Positions 5,511 to 12,499 of a stretch of 12,499 nucleotides of DNA are shown here, piece after piece. The notes beneath the pieces are model-generated. The model was not told the origin of the DNA and did no database searches. It worked only from the letters and a program-made list of their open reading frames with translations. Positions within the stretch are counted from its first letter, which is position 1, and each line of letters begins with the position of its first letter. The stretch covers positions 1 through 12,499 of the forward strand of contig CAZPEV010000091.1 of NCBI GenBank assembly GCA_964585635.1, given 5' to 3'. The DNA is from CAZPEV01 sp964585635 (lineage in GTDB: Bacteria > Zixibacteria > MSB-5A5 > GN15 > JAAZOE01). The translations under genes and the position numbers were made by a program.

Positions 5511-7415
5511 ATGGAAAATCTGTCCGGATGCATAACCGCCAAGCTGGCCGATCGCGACGAACCATACGACGGCAGCCTGGTAGATGAGATCAATCAGAGG
5601 ATACAGCCGCCGCGGTCGGTGAAGCCAAACGACGTTCATATCCGCGCCATGTATATCGTTTCCGATCAGATCAATAGTCAGGGAGGGCGGTTTGCCGCCG
5701 AAGAGTTGGAGCGGCTGACCGAGCTTCTGACCGATTCTCCGGTCATGGTCGGGCATCAGCGCGACAGCCTGCCGGTAGCGCGGACGTTTATGGCGGCCAA
5801 AGTTGAGATCGACGGCCGGGTGTGGATCAAATCATACTTCTATTGGATCAAGGAGGGGGCGGGCGCGGAGTTGCTTCGGAGCAATATCGACGGCGGCATC
5901 TACAAAGAGTGTTCAATCAGCTTCCTGTTTCAACTGCCGGAGTGTTCCGTCTGCGGCCGCGATATCAGGCATTGCCGCCATATCCCGTTTCAGGAGTACG
6001 AGGTCGAACCGGGGCGAAAGGAGATTGCCCATTTCCTTTACCGGCAGGTCGAGAAGGTGCTGGAAACCTCGCTCGTTTTTCGGGGAGCCATCCCCGACAC
6101 CCGCATCACCGATCAGCTTTCTCCCCGCGACGGCGATCATGATTTGGCCGGCCGGCATCAGTCCGAGACATCATTCAGCAAGACCGTAGCCACTTCCGCG
6201 GAGCCGCCGGGCGATTGCACCTGGGGCCGGGCGACCCTGCGGTTTACTCCCTTGAAATGTTTTGAATGGCAGGATCGGGTCAGGGCCCTGTTTGCCTATC
6301 CCTATCAGCCCGGACTGATGATCACGGCCGTCAAAGGGTCCAACGGCCTAAACCTGCAATCGGCTTTTCCGCTGCCGGAGGCGATCCAACGACACATAGG
6401 TACGATGCTGGCGCCGCTTCGGGCCGATTCGTACCAGGCCGATCTTCTCCTTTACGCCACTCGCGGAAAACAACGATTGGATGCCATCGGGCTGATAAGA
6501 ATGATGGCCTCGGAGGTGTACCGGCACCGGTTGCGACTGCGATTGTGCGACCTGAAGGAACTCGATGGCCAAAGCTGTGCGGGCGAATCATACGAGCAAC
6601 GCCTGGCGAGGATACAGGAATGGTTTGCGCCGTTGTCGTCATCTTCGTGTGAAGCCATCCGGCCGCGCCGACTGCCATCGGCGGGGCCATTTCGCCCGGC
6701 CGAGGGGGATGATGCCTCGGGCTATACCTTTGGCCTCGAACTTCTGGCCGAGCACGATGATGGGCGGCTTGATCGCTGGGTGCTGACGAAGGAGCCCCTG
6801 ACGCCGGCGCTGGTAGACCGGATCGATCAGGGAAACGGCGCCCATTCGTCCTGCACCGTTCGCGAACTTGGGAGTTTGGGCCAGGCGCATACCGCCGTCT
6901 GTCCCCGAACGATGGGGCTGGAGGAAAAGGCGGTCGTTCTGGTTCGCGGCCTGGCGGGGAATACCGACAGGTCGGCCCGGGCCGTGCTGATTGCCGACCT
7001 GCTGCCCGGCGTCGAGGCGGGTCGTATCACCAGCGCTGCCGAGTCCCGACCGCCGCGCGAGATTCTGTATGTCAAGGCGTCCGAAGGGAGGCTGACCTTA
7101 TATCTGCGGCAGACGGAGGGCTGGCGTCGGATAACGGTGCACCATTTTGCCTCGGCCCTCTTTCGGCGCGGCCGCCGCTTTATCGCCGACCAGGAACCGC
7201 TTGATAGGGAGGCGCCGGAGATCATGGCGCTGACTCAGGTTCCGTTGGAGTTTGTGGGGCGAGCGGCCGCGCTGATGATTCTTCGTCTTCGCGACCGTCA
7301 CCCGCTTTTTAGCGACATCACCGGTCTTTGGATCCGACCGGCGCTCATCGACGGCCGGGAACGATACTTGTTTTACGGGGACCAACCGGCCCGGGACAAG
7401 GGACAGGGCAATTAG
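5511..7415 (+). CDS. Prohead-protease-like protein with long C-terminal extension
   Basis: 634 residues; GGAGG at 5502-5506 sets the start. Residues 40-205 match the capsid maturation (prohead) serine protease group. SPVMVGHQ supplies the likely catalytic His82, and KECSIS supplies Ser135 or Ser137. A Cys/His cluster CSVCGRDIRHCRH (145-157) is followed by the ETSLVFRGAIPDTRI strand region; I associate this CSxCG...C.H insertion with phage proteases of this type. Such proteases cut scaffold and capsid N-termini during head maturation. Residues 206-634 are far beyond the usual size. They contain VKGSNG (274-279) and RLCDLKELDG (344-353) followed by SYEQRLARIQEWF, reminiscent of a degenerate ATP-dependent DNA ligase adenylation domain. 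A second VKASEG motif lies near residue 522. The extension's role is unknown. The position before the capsid genes fits a protease. Confidence 0.8.
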   Translation: MENLSGCITAKLADRDEPYDGSLVDEINQRIQPPRSVKPNDVHIRAMYIVSDQINSQGGRFAAEELERLTELLTDSPVMVGHQRDSLPVARTFMAAKVEIDGRVWIKSYFYWIKEGAGAELLRSNIDGGIYKECSISFLFQLPECSVCGRDIRHCRHIPFQEYEVEPGRKEIAHFLYRQVEKVLETSLVFRGAIPDTRITDQLSPRDGDHDLAGRHQSETSFSKTVATSAEPPGDCTWGRATLRFTPLKCFEWQDRVRALFAYPYQPGLMITAVKGSNGLNLQSAFPLPEAIQRHIGTMLAPLRADSYQADLLLYATRGKQRLDAIGLIRMMASEVYRHRLRLRLCDLKELDGQSCAGESYEQRLARIQEWFAPLSSSSCEAIRPRRLPSAGPFRPAEGDDASGYTFGLELLAEHDDGRLDRWVLTKEPLTPALVDRIDQGNGAHSSCTVRELGSLGQAHTAVCPRTMGLEEKAVVLVRGLAGNTDRSARAVLIADLLPGVEAGRITSAAESRPPREILYVKASEGRLTLYLRQTEGWRRITVHHFASALFRRGRRFIADQEPLDREAPEIMALTQVPLEFVGRAAALMILRLRDRHPLFSDITGLWIRPALIDGRERYLFYGDQPARDKGQGN

Positions 7416-7430
7416 GGCGAGGAGGCCAGA

Positions 7431-7763
7431 GTGGGAGCGGTGGCGATGGGACGGTGGCGAAAATTGGGGGTCAGGCTGGGGTCGATCCATACCATGCTGA
7501 TGATTCTGATGACGCTGGGATATCTGCTGGCGACGCATCTCTCGACCATTCACAGCCTGAAGACCGCCATCTCCGTCAAGGCCGACCGGGCGGAGTTGGA
7601 ACTGCTTGACCGGAAGCTGACGCGAATTGAGGTGAAGCTGGAGGAGGCGGTCCTGACGAAAGAGGAGGTGATTCGTCTGCGTGACTACCTCGACCGGCGG
7701 ATCACGGAGACGTTGCTGCGCTTGGGAAACGGCGCTGAAGGAGAGAGGGAAGATGGAAAATAA
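7431..7763 (+). CDS. Small membrane/coiled-coil protein
   Basis: 110 residues, GTG start with GGAGG at 7421-7425 five bases before it; ATG 7446 is an alternative start. A short basic N-terminus (GRWRKLGVRLG) precedes one membrane segment at about residues 20-37 (MLMILMTLGYLLA). A long charged helix follows to the end, with heptad-like Leu/Ile spacing (RAELELLDRKLTRIEVKLEEAV), predicted coiled coil. The topology would place the coiled coil on one side of the inner membrane. It could be a holin/lysis accessory protein or a membrane-tethered assembly factor, but no family is recognised. It starts 15 nt after the protease stop and overlaps the next gene by 11 nt, so it belongs to the head operon. 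Confidence 0.75.
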   Translation: MGAVAMGRWRKLGVRLGSIHTMLMILMTLGYLLATHLSTIHSLKTAISVKADRAELELLDRKLTRIEVKLEEAVLTKEEVIRLRDYLDRRITETLLRLGNGAEGEREDGK

Positions 7764-8199
7764 GCAATCATCGTTGTTGGAACAGGCCCTGGGCGAATAT
7801 GTGAACCTGCTGACGGTCCGGGAATCGGCCGGCGACGAGAACGCATCGTCAACGGAGCTGCTGCACATTGAAACGATTGATTTTGATCGGCTGGGCCGTG
7901 TCCTGGCCGATGCCGCCGCGGCGCTGCGTGAGGCGGCCGGTCGAGAAGCGGAGGCCGAGGTGGTCAGAGGCTGGTTCAGGCGGCGGATCGTGGCGCTGCA
8001 GCGAGCCCGGAAGACCCTGCTGGGCGGCGAGGGGTGCCCCGACAGCGTCGAGACGCTGGGCCGTCTCGGGTGGCTGGAAGTGCTCCGCCGCTTCGAGGAT
8101 GAATCCAGCCAGCTGCGCCGGTCGTTGCGGCCACAGGATGCGGCCATGGCCGGACCGTCGGCCCATAACCAGGACAAGTATCAGGATTTCAAATCATAA
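7753..8199 (+). CDS. Helical phage protein, possible scaffold
   Basis: 148 residues from ATG 7753, preceded by GGAGAGAGGGA. The frame is open further upstream, but that part is Arg/Cys-rich shadow of the previous gene. The protein is nearly all helix and rich in Glu, Arg, Leu and Ala (for example ADAAAALREAAGREAEAEVV, residues 52-71), with a polar Gln/Asp/Lys tail. No family is recognised. Its place between the protease and the decoration/capsid genes is where scaffolding proteins lie in many tailed phages, and charged helical composition is compatible with that. This is inference from context only. Confidence 0.7.
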   Translation: MENKQSSLLEQALGEYVNLLTVRESAGDENASSTELLHIETIDFDRLGRVLADAAAALREAAGREAEAEVVRGWFRRRIVALQRARKTLLGGEGCPDSVETLGRLGWLEVLRRFEDESSQLRRSLRPQDAAMAGPSAHNQDKYQDFKS

Positions 8200-8256
8200 C
8201 TCCGGATGAGGGAGGATATCCCGGCCGGCGTTTTCAATAACCAAGCGGTCCGGAGT
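8199..8256 (+). repeat. Inverted repeat in the decoration/capsid leader
   Basis: ACTCCGGA (8199-8206) and TCCGGAGT (8249-8256) are perfect 8-bp inverted arms 42 nt apart, enclosing the self-complementary CCGGCCGG. They fill the 74-nt gap before the decoration gene, just upstream of its ribosome site AAGGAG (8263-8268). This could fold the mRNA leader of the most highly expressed head genes or mark a processing site. Confidence 0.4.
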
Positions 8257-8273
8257 CAACGAAAGGAGCAGAC

Positions 8274-8696
8274 GTGACTATCAGAGCACAAAATCTGGAA
8301 ACGATACACCCGGTCTTTGCCACCTTTGCGATTCACCAGACGACCGGAGTGGATGACCTGAAGGACGTCAACATCGGCGAACCGGTCAGCCTGACCGGAA
8401 ATTACGAAGTCGGGCGGACCTCGGCCGGCTCGATCCTTCTGGGTAAGTTGGTGGCCCTGACCTTGACCGACGCCGACGGCGGCAAGCGGTTGGCGACGGT
8501 TCAGATCGGAGGGATATGCACGCTGGCGGCCTCGGCCACGACGCCGACCGTCGGCAACCGCGTCGTCGGCGGAACGGCCGGCACGGTCAAGCAGGCGCCG
8601 GTACTGACCGGGTACGATCCGGCGGGCGGGAACGTCGCCCGCGGGACGGTCATCGCCGTCAACGGCACGACTGACTGTACCATGATATTGAATTAG
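8274..8696 (+). CDS. Capsid decoration-like protein
   Basis: 140 residues from GTG 8274, with AAGGAG at 8263-8268. The sequence is Gly/Thr/Val-rich and beta-rich with the pattern NIGEPVSLTGNYEVGRTSAG, then GKLVALT, VQIGGICTLAASA, GNRVVGGTAGTVKQAP and GTVIAVNG. Alternating short strands and glycine turns, an N-terminal polar arm and about 140 residues are typical of head decoration proteins of the DUF2190/lambda gpD-like kind. These bind as trimers or monomers to the mature capsid surface and stabilise it. The position directly before the major capsid gene (14-nt gap) is the classical one. The exact family cannot be confirmed by eye. Confidence 0.7.
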   Translation: MTIRAQNLETIHPVFATFAIHQTTGVDDLKDVNIGEPVSLTGNYEVGRTSAGSILLGKLVALTLTDADGGKRLATVQIGGICTLAASATTPTVGNRVVGGTAGTVKQAPVLTGYDPAGGNVARGTVIAVNGTTDCTMILN

Positions 8697-8710
8697 CAGG
8701 GAGAAAGAAC

Positions 8711-9817
8711 ATGATGAATCTCGATCGATTTTTTTCAGGCCCGGTCGGCGGCGGGCTTTTGAACCTGGCCGAGGCCGAGCCGGATCGGGCGCGCGCGGTT
8801 GATCTGACGCGGGCGTCGGAATTGGAGGTTACCCGGGACACATACCTGGAGGCCCAATCGCGTTGCCTGACGCTCAGTGAGCTGTTGGAAACCGACGATT
8901 ACGATCCCTCGCCGCCTGATTGCCCGCTGGATGCGTTTGAGCGGCAGTTGGCGGTCAACGGCATTCGCGTGGGGGGGAAAAGCAGCAGCAGCGTGGACCT
9001 GTTCTACAAGAATGCCCCGGCGCTTTTGCCCGAGTTTGTCCTGCGGGAGGTGCGCAAAGGCCAGAAGATGCGTCCGGAGCTGGATCGGCTTCTGTCCGGC
9101 AGCACCGTTATTCAAAGCAACCGGTACACGCCGTTCTATGTCAGCACGGCCGATACCATGCGGCTCTCGCTTCGTCCGGTCGGCGAAGGGGCGGAGATTC
9201 CGAGCCTGACCGTCACCGAGCAGAAGCATTCGCTGACGGTGCGCGATTACGGCTTGACGCTGAAGACATCGTACAAGGCGCTGCGGCACCGGTCGACGGC
9301 GCAGTTCAAGGTGCTGTTGTGGTACATCGGTTTCCGGTTGCAGACCGACAAGGTCGCGCTGGTGGTCGATACCCTCGTGACGGGCGACGGCAACGACAAC
9401 GCGGCGCGGGTGGTCAACGCCGCCACCAGCGGATCGCTGATCTATGCCGACCTGATCAAGCTCTGGGCGGAATTCTCGCCCTTCGAGATGAACCACCTGA
9501 TCTGCCATATCACCTCGCTGAAGACGATCCTGACGATGGCGGAATTCAAGGATCCGCTGGCCGGGTATCGTTTCGGGCGGACGGGAGAGCTGTTCACGCC
9601 GCTGGGGGCCACGATGGTGCGCTGTGACGACGTGGCCGCCGACTACGTCATCGGCTTGGATGCGCGCTTCGCCATCGAGGAAGTGGTAAGTCAGCCGCTG
9701 ATGGTCGAGTTCGACAAGATCATCGAGCAGAAGTTCGAAGAGGCGGTGATCTCGGAGTCGGTGGCGTACGCCAAGGTGGTCAAAGAGGCGTCGGTCATTT
9801 TGGACTATAACTTCTAG
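8711..9817 (+). CDS. Major capsid protein (HK97 fold)
   Basis: 368 residues. The start at 8711 is the first of two adjacent ATGs, 7 nt after AGGGAG (8698-8703). The layout suits an HK97-fold shell protein. It has a helical N-arm (1-60), a polar Gly/Ser-rich linker (GGKSSSSVD) and an extended beta E-loop region near 145-180 (DTMRLSLRPVGEGAEIPSLT). A long spine helix follows around 190-225 (TSYKALRHRSTAQFKVLLWY). The A/P domains hold DGNDNAARVV, HITSLKTILTMAE, GRTGELFTPLGA and a C-terminal VAYAKVVKEASVILDYNF strand. It assembles hexamers and pentamers of the head. Whether the N-arm is cut by the upstream protease cannot be read directly. A GC-rich hairpin follows the stop. Confidence 0.85.
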   Translation: MMNLDRFFSGPVGGGLLNLAEAEPDRARAVDLTRASELEVTRDTYLEAQSRCLTLSELLETDDYDPSPPDCPLDAFERQLAVNGIRVGGKSSSSVDLFYKNAPALLPEFVLREVRKGQKMRPELDRLLSGSTVIQSNRYTPFYVSTADTMRLSLRPVGEGAEIPSLTVTEQKHSLTVRDYGLTLKTSYKALRHRSTAQFKVLLWYIGFRLQTDKVALVVDTLVTGDGNDNAARVVNAATSGSLIYADLIKLWAEFSPFEMNHLICHITSLKTILTMAEFKDPLAGYRFGRTGELFTPLGATMVRCDDVAADYVIGLDARFAIEEVVSQPLMVEFDKIIEQKFEEAVISESVAYAKVVKEASVILDYNF

Positions 9818-9824
9818 TGAAAGC

Positions 9825-9850
9825 GGCCCGGCCCCCTGCGGGGCCTGGCC
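9825..9850 (+). terminator. GC-rich hairpin after the capsid gene (attenuator)
   Basis: Eight bases past the capsid stop, GGCCCGGCCCC (9825-9835) pairs with GGGGCCTGGCC (9840-9850): 11 positions, one mismatch, 4-nt loop. No T tract follows. The next gene's ribosome site (GAGGGA) starts 5 nt later. It is more likely a partial terminator or an RNA-stabilising element that keeps capsid mRNA abundant relative to downstream genes than a full stop. Confidence 0.6.
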
Positions 9851-9865
9851 GAACCGAGGGAAATC

Positions 9866-11278
9866 ATGCTCACCCATATCGCCACCAGCAGCGCCGCCCG
9901 CCCGCTGGGTATCCCCCCCGGCCACGCCTGTCTGGTCGTGGCCGACGGTCAATATGCCGGCCGGGCGGCGGTCCTCTATGCCGCGAGTCCGTCGACAATT
10001 CGGCTGGTCTGGTCCAACGGGCCATATACGACGGTCTCCACGCCGATCGAGGTCGTTACCGACGCGGCGGACTCTCCCTTTGATGCCTTCATGTCGCGCA
10101 CCGGCGACATCTACCTGGCCTATGTCGTCGCGACCAGCTTGGATCTGGCCTTTGTCAAGTTGACGTTCAGTGGCGGCGTTTGGACGGTAGGGTCGAAGGT
10201 AACGGTCTACAACGCCGAAGACTGCTTCTATCCCAGCCTCTGCAAGTTGTCGTCGGGTCAGCTCTGGATAGCCTATACGCGGCTGTCATCCGGCAGCTAC
10301 TATGTTAGCGCCAAGATTTCTTTGGATGACGGCGCCACGTGGGGATCCGTCTCCAATCCCGGCGATACCCTGACCTCCGGTTCCACCGCCGCTTTCGGGA
10401 AGATGGTCGAGGTCAACGCCTATCAGTTCCTGGTGTACACCGACGGCGGGGCCAAGGTCGCGTATCGATCCAAACCGAACAGCGGGCTGGTCTGGGGAAG
10501 CGAGGCGGTGTTGGCGACCGGGGCAGGTTTCAACGAGCATCTCGACGTGGCGGTCAACGCCGATGGGCGGTTGGGTGTGGCTTACGTTTCATCGGGCGGG
10601 CTGAAGTTTCGCGAGTATTCGGGATCATACTGGACCGGCGAGTACATTATCGACGGTGGCGCCGTCGTTTCTCCGGCGGCCGCCTATCGCGGGGGCGACG
10701 TCTGGGTCGTGTACTGTCGGTCCGAAGAGAATGGATGGCGACCGGCGATGTTTGCGCGCAAAAGCGGCGAGGGTTTCTCCTCACCGGCGCCGTTCGACTC
10801 CCGCAAGGCGAATCCGACCTGCCTGTTGGTGTACAACGCGGCGGCCGGAAGCTATCAGGATAAGACCGCCGAGGCGGCGTCGGCCGAGGCCGGCGACGTC
10901 CTCCATTCCGCGTCGGGGGCGCTTTTGGCTGCGATCGGGGACGCCGTCTATTGCGGCCTGGACGTGCCGTTCAACTATCTGCGGATAGTGCTGTCGGCCG
11001 TGGGCGTCGGGGGCGAAGCGGCCTGGCAGTACTGGGATGGCCAAGCGTGGAAGAGCTTTGCGCCGCAGTCGGGGGCATGGCATTTCACCTCGACCGACCG
11101 CGATCAGCTTCTCTGGAGCGACTTCCGATCAATCCCCGGCGACTGGCAGAAGAAGACGATCGGCGGTCATGCCTGTTACTGGATCATGATTGCCGCGACG
11201 GTCGCTTATTCCACCGCCCCGGTCGGCTCGCGGGTCAGCGCCGTCACCAACCTGAACGCCTTTTCTCTGCAGAGGTGA
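9866..11278 (+). CDS. Beta-propeller (sialidase-like Asp-box) structural protein
   Basis: 470 residues; GAGGGA at 9855-9860 precedes ATG 9866. Residues about 20-310 are repeated short strands of the type GDIYLAYV, GQLWIAYTRLSSGSYYV, GRLGVAYVSSGGLKF and GGDVWVVYCRSE, the pattern of a six-bladed sialidase/BNR propeller. One full Asp-box is present at 152-159 (SLDDGATW). A linker rich in Ala follows. Residues 383-470 form a second beta-domain with Trp-rich motifs (AAWQYWDGQAWKSFAPQSG, then YWIM), as seen in phage fibre and baseplate proteins. No sialidase catalytic set (Arg triad, Tyr/Glu nucleophile) can be assigned, so binding to a glycan or surface polymer is more likely than catalysis. Its place between capsid and connector genes suggests a head-attached fibre. 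There is no signal peptide. Confidence 0.75.
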   Translation: MLTHIATSSAARPLGIPPGHACLVVADGQYAGRAAVLYAASPSTIRLVWSNGPYTTVSTPIEVVTDAADSPFDAFMSRTGDIYLAYVVATSLDLAFVKLTFSGGVWTVGSKVTVYNAEDCFYPSLCKLSSGQLWIAYTRLSSGSYYVSAKISLDDGATWGSVSNPGDTLTSGSTAAFGKMVEVNAYQFLVYTDGGAKVAYRSKPNSGLVWGSEAVLATGAGFNEHLDVAVNADGRLGVAYVSSGGLKFREYSGSYWTGEYIIDGGAVVSPAAAYRGGDVWVVYCRSEENGWRPAMFARKSGEGFSSPAPFDSRKANPTCLLVYNAAAGSYQDKTAEAASAEAGDVLHSASGALLAAIGDAVYCGLDVPFNYLRIVLSAVGVGGEAAWQYWDGQAWKSFAPQSGAWHFTSTDRDQLLWSDFRSIPGDWQKKTIGGHACYWIMIAATVAYSTAPVGSRVSAVTNLNAFSLQR

Positions 11279-11280
11279 AT

Positions 11281-12090
11281 ATGAGTTTGACAAGCATTAG
11301 CCAAGTTCGCGCGCATCTTAGCCGGTTCAACCCCGGCGATGGTGAGATACGCAATCATCCCCTGCGGCTGACGGCGGATCGCTATCTCAGCCTGCCGCAG
11401 GCGCACGTCGTGGTCGATTCGGAGATGGTCAAGGCCGTCGTTAACGACATCCCGACGTCGGAAGTCGCCGCGCTGGCGGAGGAGCCGATCGCGCTGGGAC
11501 AATCCCGGCTGGTTCCGGAATCGATCGTATGTGCCGACAACGGCTCTCTGGCGCATCTCTATCAGGAAAACGTCGACTTTGCGGTTGACTACGCGTCGGG
11601 CCAGGTCCGGCGCCTCGCCGGCGGAGCGATCGAGAGCGGGAGCAGCGTCACGATCTGGTATCTATACTATCGCGTTTATCAACGCGGCGAGGATTACACC
11701 ATCGATTATGACGCCGGTCTCATTCGCCGGCTGACGGGCGGCGCTTTGGCCGAGGGGCAGGAGGTGCTGATCGACTACCGGCTGGGAAACACCGATTTCG
11801 CCGACGGGGAGATCGAGCAGTGCATCATCGAGGCCGAGGCGGAGATCGCGCATATTACCGAACCGGACCACTTGGAATCAACCGATGCGGCTTTGCAGGC
11901 GGCGGCGACCTTTCTGACGCTGGCGCTGCTGTGCCGCAACGCCGCCGGGATGACGGCCTCGGAGACGTCGGGCGGCCAGAAACAGACGGTTTGGCTGGAA
12001 CTGGAGAAGTCGTACCGGGAAAATGCCCAGAGGCTTTTGGGATGGTTCCGGCGCCAGACACCGGAGCGGCATCATCCACGGCTGGCCTGA
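11281..12090 (+). CDS. Head-tail connector-like protein with duplicated domain
   Basis: 269 residues; ATG 11281 is 2 nt after the previous stop, and AGAGGTGA overlaps that stop. A longer open frame reaching back to 10951 is a shadow. The first 90 residues are mixed alpha/beta. Then two tandem copies of a beta-motif follow, residues 94-132 and 133-170. Copy 1 has VDFAVDYASGQVRRLAGGAI and copy 2 has EDYTIDYDAGLIRRLTGGAL, each ending in a hydrophobic strand. The last 100 residues are helical (IEQCIIEAEAEIAHI, LQAAATFLTLALLCRNAAG, SYRENAQRLLGWF), like gp6-type head-tail adaptors that dock under the portal. The combination of beta-duplication plus adaptor-like helices and the position after the head genes support a neck role. 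Family confirmation is lacking. Confidence 0.7.
   Translation: MSLTSISQVRAHLSRFNPGDGEIRNHPLRLTADRYLSLPQAHVVVDSEMVKAVVNDIPTSEVAALAEEPIALGQSRLVPESIVCADNGSLAHLYQENVDFAVDYASGQVRRLAGGAIESGSSVTIWYLYYRVYQRGEDYTIDYDAGLIRRLTGGALAEGQEVLIDYRLGNTDFADGEIEQCIIEAEAEIAHITEPDHLESTDAALQAAATFLTLALLCRNAAGMTASETSGGQKQTVWLELEKSYRENAQRLLGWFRRQTPERHHPRLA
11560..11790 (+). repeat. Tandem coding repeat in the connector gene
   Basis: Two 38-39-codon units (about 11560-11676 and 11677-11790) encode matching residues in register: DYxxGxxRRLxGGA, then a short acidic loop and a strand ending in Tyr. The DNA has diverged more than the protein, so the duplication is old and selected at protein level. Confidence 0.7.
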
Positions 12091-12103
12091 AAGGGAGAAC
12101 GGC

Positions 12104-12478
12104 ATGAATTCGACATTGGCATATCTGCGGGGACGGCGAGCCTGGTTGGTGGAGAATCTGACCATCTGGGGCGCCGACAATGACGCCGTCTTCGTCATGG
12201 CCGGGTGCGAGACGGTCGGCGGGGACAAACGGATCGGGATGGGGACGGTCGCCGTCGGAGGACAGCAGCAGGTCGTCAACTTTGCCGCCTTGGTGGACAA
12301 TCGCGGCAACCAGCTGCCGGAGCAGATAAAGAAACCATCGGTGGTGATCATTCCGCGGGGACGGCGGGGTGCGTTTGTCAAGGCCGTCCAGGGGGAAACC
12401 GGATTTTCCGTCGCTAAAAGCGATGAGACCGGACCCCCGGCGACAGTCGACCTGATGATCTTTGAGATGGGACAATGA
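12104..12478 (+). CDS. Hypothetical neck/tail-region protein
   Basis: 124 residues; ATG 12104 has AAGGGAG (12091-12097) at 6 nt. The frame is open upstream, but that part reads as shadow. The protein is compact and mostly beta, with GADNDAVFVMAGCETVGGD, VAVGGQQQVVNFAALVDNRG, KKPSVVIIPRGRRGAFVKAV and an acidic C-terminal strand. No signal peptide or membrane segment is present. The family is not recognised. Position after the connector suggests a head-closure or tail-completion subunit. Its stop overlaps the next start (ATGA at 12475-12478), indicating coupled translation. Confidence 0.7.
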   Translation: MNSTLAYLRGRRAWLVENLTIWGADNDAVFVMAGCETVGGDKRIGMGTVAVGGQQQVVNFAALVDNRGNQLPEQIKKPSVVIIPRGRRGAFVKAVQGETGFSVAKSDETGPPATVDLMIFEMGQ

Positions 12479-12499
12479 CCAAGCGGCGAACGGAAGCGA
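12475..12499 (+). CDS. Start of next phage gene (truncated by window edge)
   Basis: An ATG at 12475 overlaps the upstream TGA as ATGA and opens a frame reading MTKRRTEA before the window ends. The tight overlap supports a real, translationally coupled gene, but nothing can be said of its function. Confidence 0.5.

Noticed and set aside
5333..5587. 84-residue plus-strand frame overlapping the protease start
   Set aside because: Its second half is the out-of-frame reading of the protease N-terminus and is Arg-rich; only the upstream part could be leader or a micro-gene.
7098..8177. 359-residue minus-strand frame opposite the protease end and small genes
   Set aside because: Ser/Arg/Pro-rich shadow; the plus-strand genes have ribosome sites and tight operon spacing.
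8735..9952. 405-residue minus-strand frame across the capsid gene
   Set aside because: It is the antisense shadow of a GC-rich gene: very rich in Arg, Gln, His and Gly, no ribosome site, and it crosses the capsid stop and hairpin.
10951..11280. N-terminal extension of the connector gene back to 10951
   Set aside because: It overlaps the propeller gene entirely and reads as Arg-rich shadow; ATG 11281 has a good ribosome site.
1..12499. tRNA genes, CRISPR arrays, insertion sequences or attachment-site repeats
   Set aside because: None was seen: no regularly spaced direct repeats, no transposase-like frame, no tRNA cloverleaf noticed by eye.

Overview
The window is GC-rich DNA from a Gram-negative bacterium that carries an exosortase (PEP-CTERM) protein-sorting system. 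The evidence is two minus-strand genes whose products end in the PEP-CTERM tripartite signal, plus a lipobox lipoprotein. The lineage cannot be fixed from the sequence. A deltaproteobacterium-like or FCB-type candidate phylum is a guess.

Layout. Bases 1-459 (minus) hold the N-terminal 153 residues of a lipoprotein with TPR-like helices that runs off the left edge. Bases 460-836 hold a start-less coding-like fragment, a candidate sigma-70 promoter and a good intrinsic terminator. Bases 837-1595 (minus) encode a 252-residue PEP-CTERM surface protein with a -24/-12 (sigma-54) promoter. Bases 1596-2241 are AT-richer with no convincing intact gene. From 2242 to the right edge there is a plus-strand tailed-phage head-morphogenesis cluster. 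In order it has a portal, a large terminase, a prohead-protease-like protein with a 430-residue C-terminal extension, a small membrane/coiled-coil protein, a helical protein, a decoration-like protein, a major capsid protein, a beta-propeller (Asp-box) protein, a head-tail-connector-like protein, a small neck/tail-region protein, and the first codons of another gene.

The head cluster is interrupted once. Between terminase and protease, bases 4943-5269 on the opposite strand encode a 108-residue PEP-CTERM protein. Its promoter region is built like that of the first PEP-CTERM gene: GG-N10-GC with TTGCT at -12, 48-50 nt before the start codon. A hairpin closes the terminase transcript on one side of this insert. 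A strong sigma-70-like promoter, back to back with the sigma-54 site, restarts the head operon on the other side.

Interpretation. The head genes directly abut host-like genes, with no integrase, repressor, replication gene or small terminase in view, and the portal precedes the terminase. This fits either one end of a prophage with unusual gene order or a domesticated, GTA-like capsid cluster. The most interesting signal is the pair of host-surface (PEP-CTERM) genes under apparently shared sigma-54 control, one of them lodged as a moron-like insertion inside the capsid operon.
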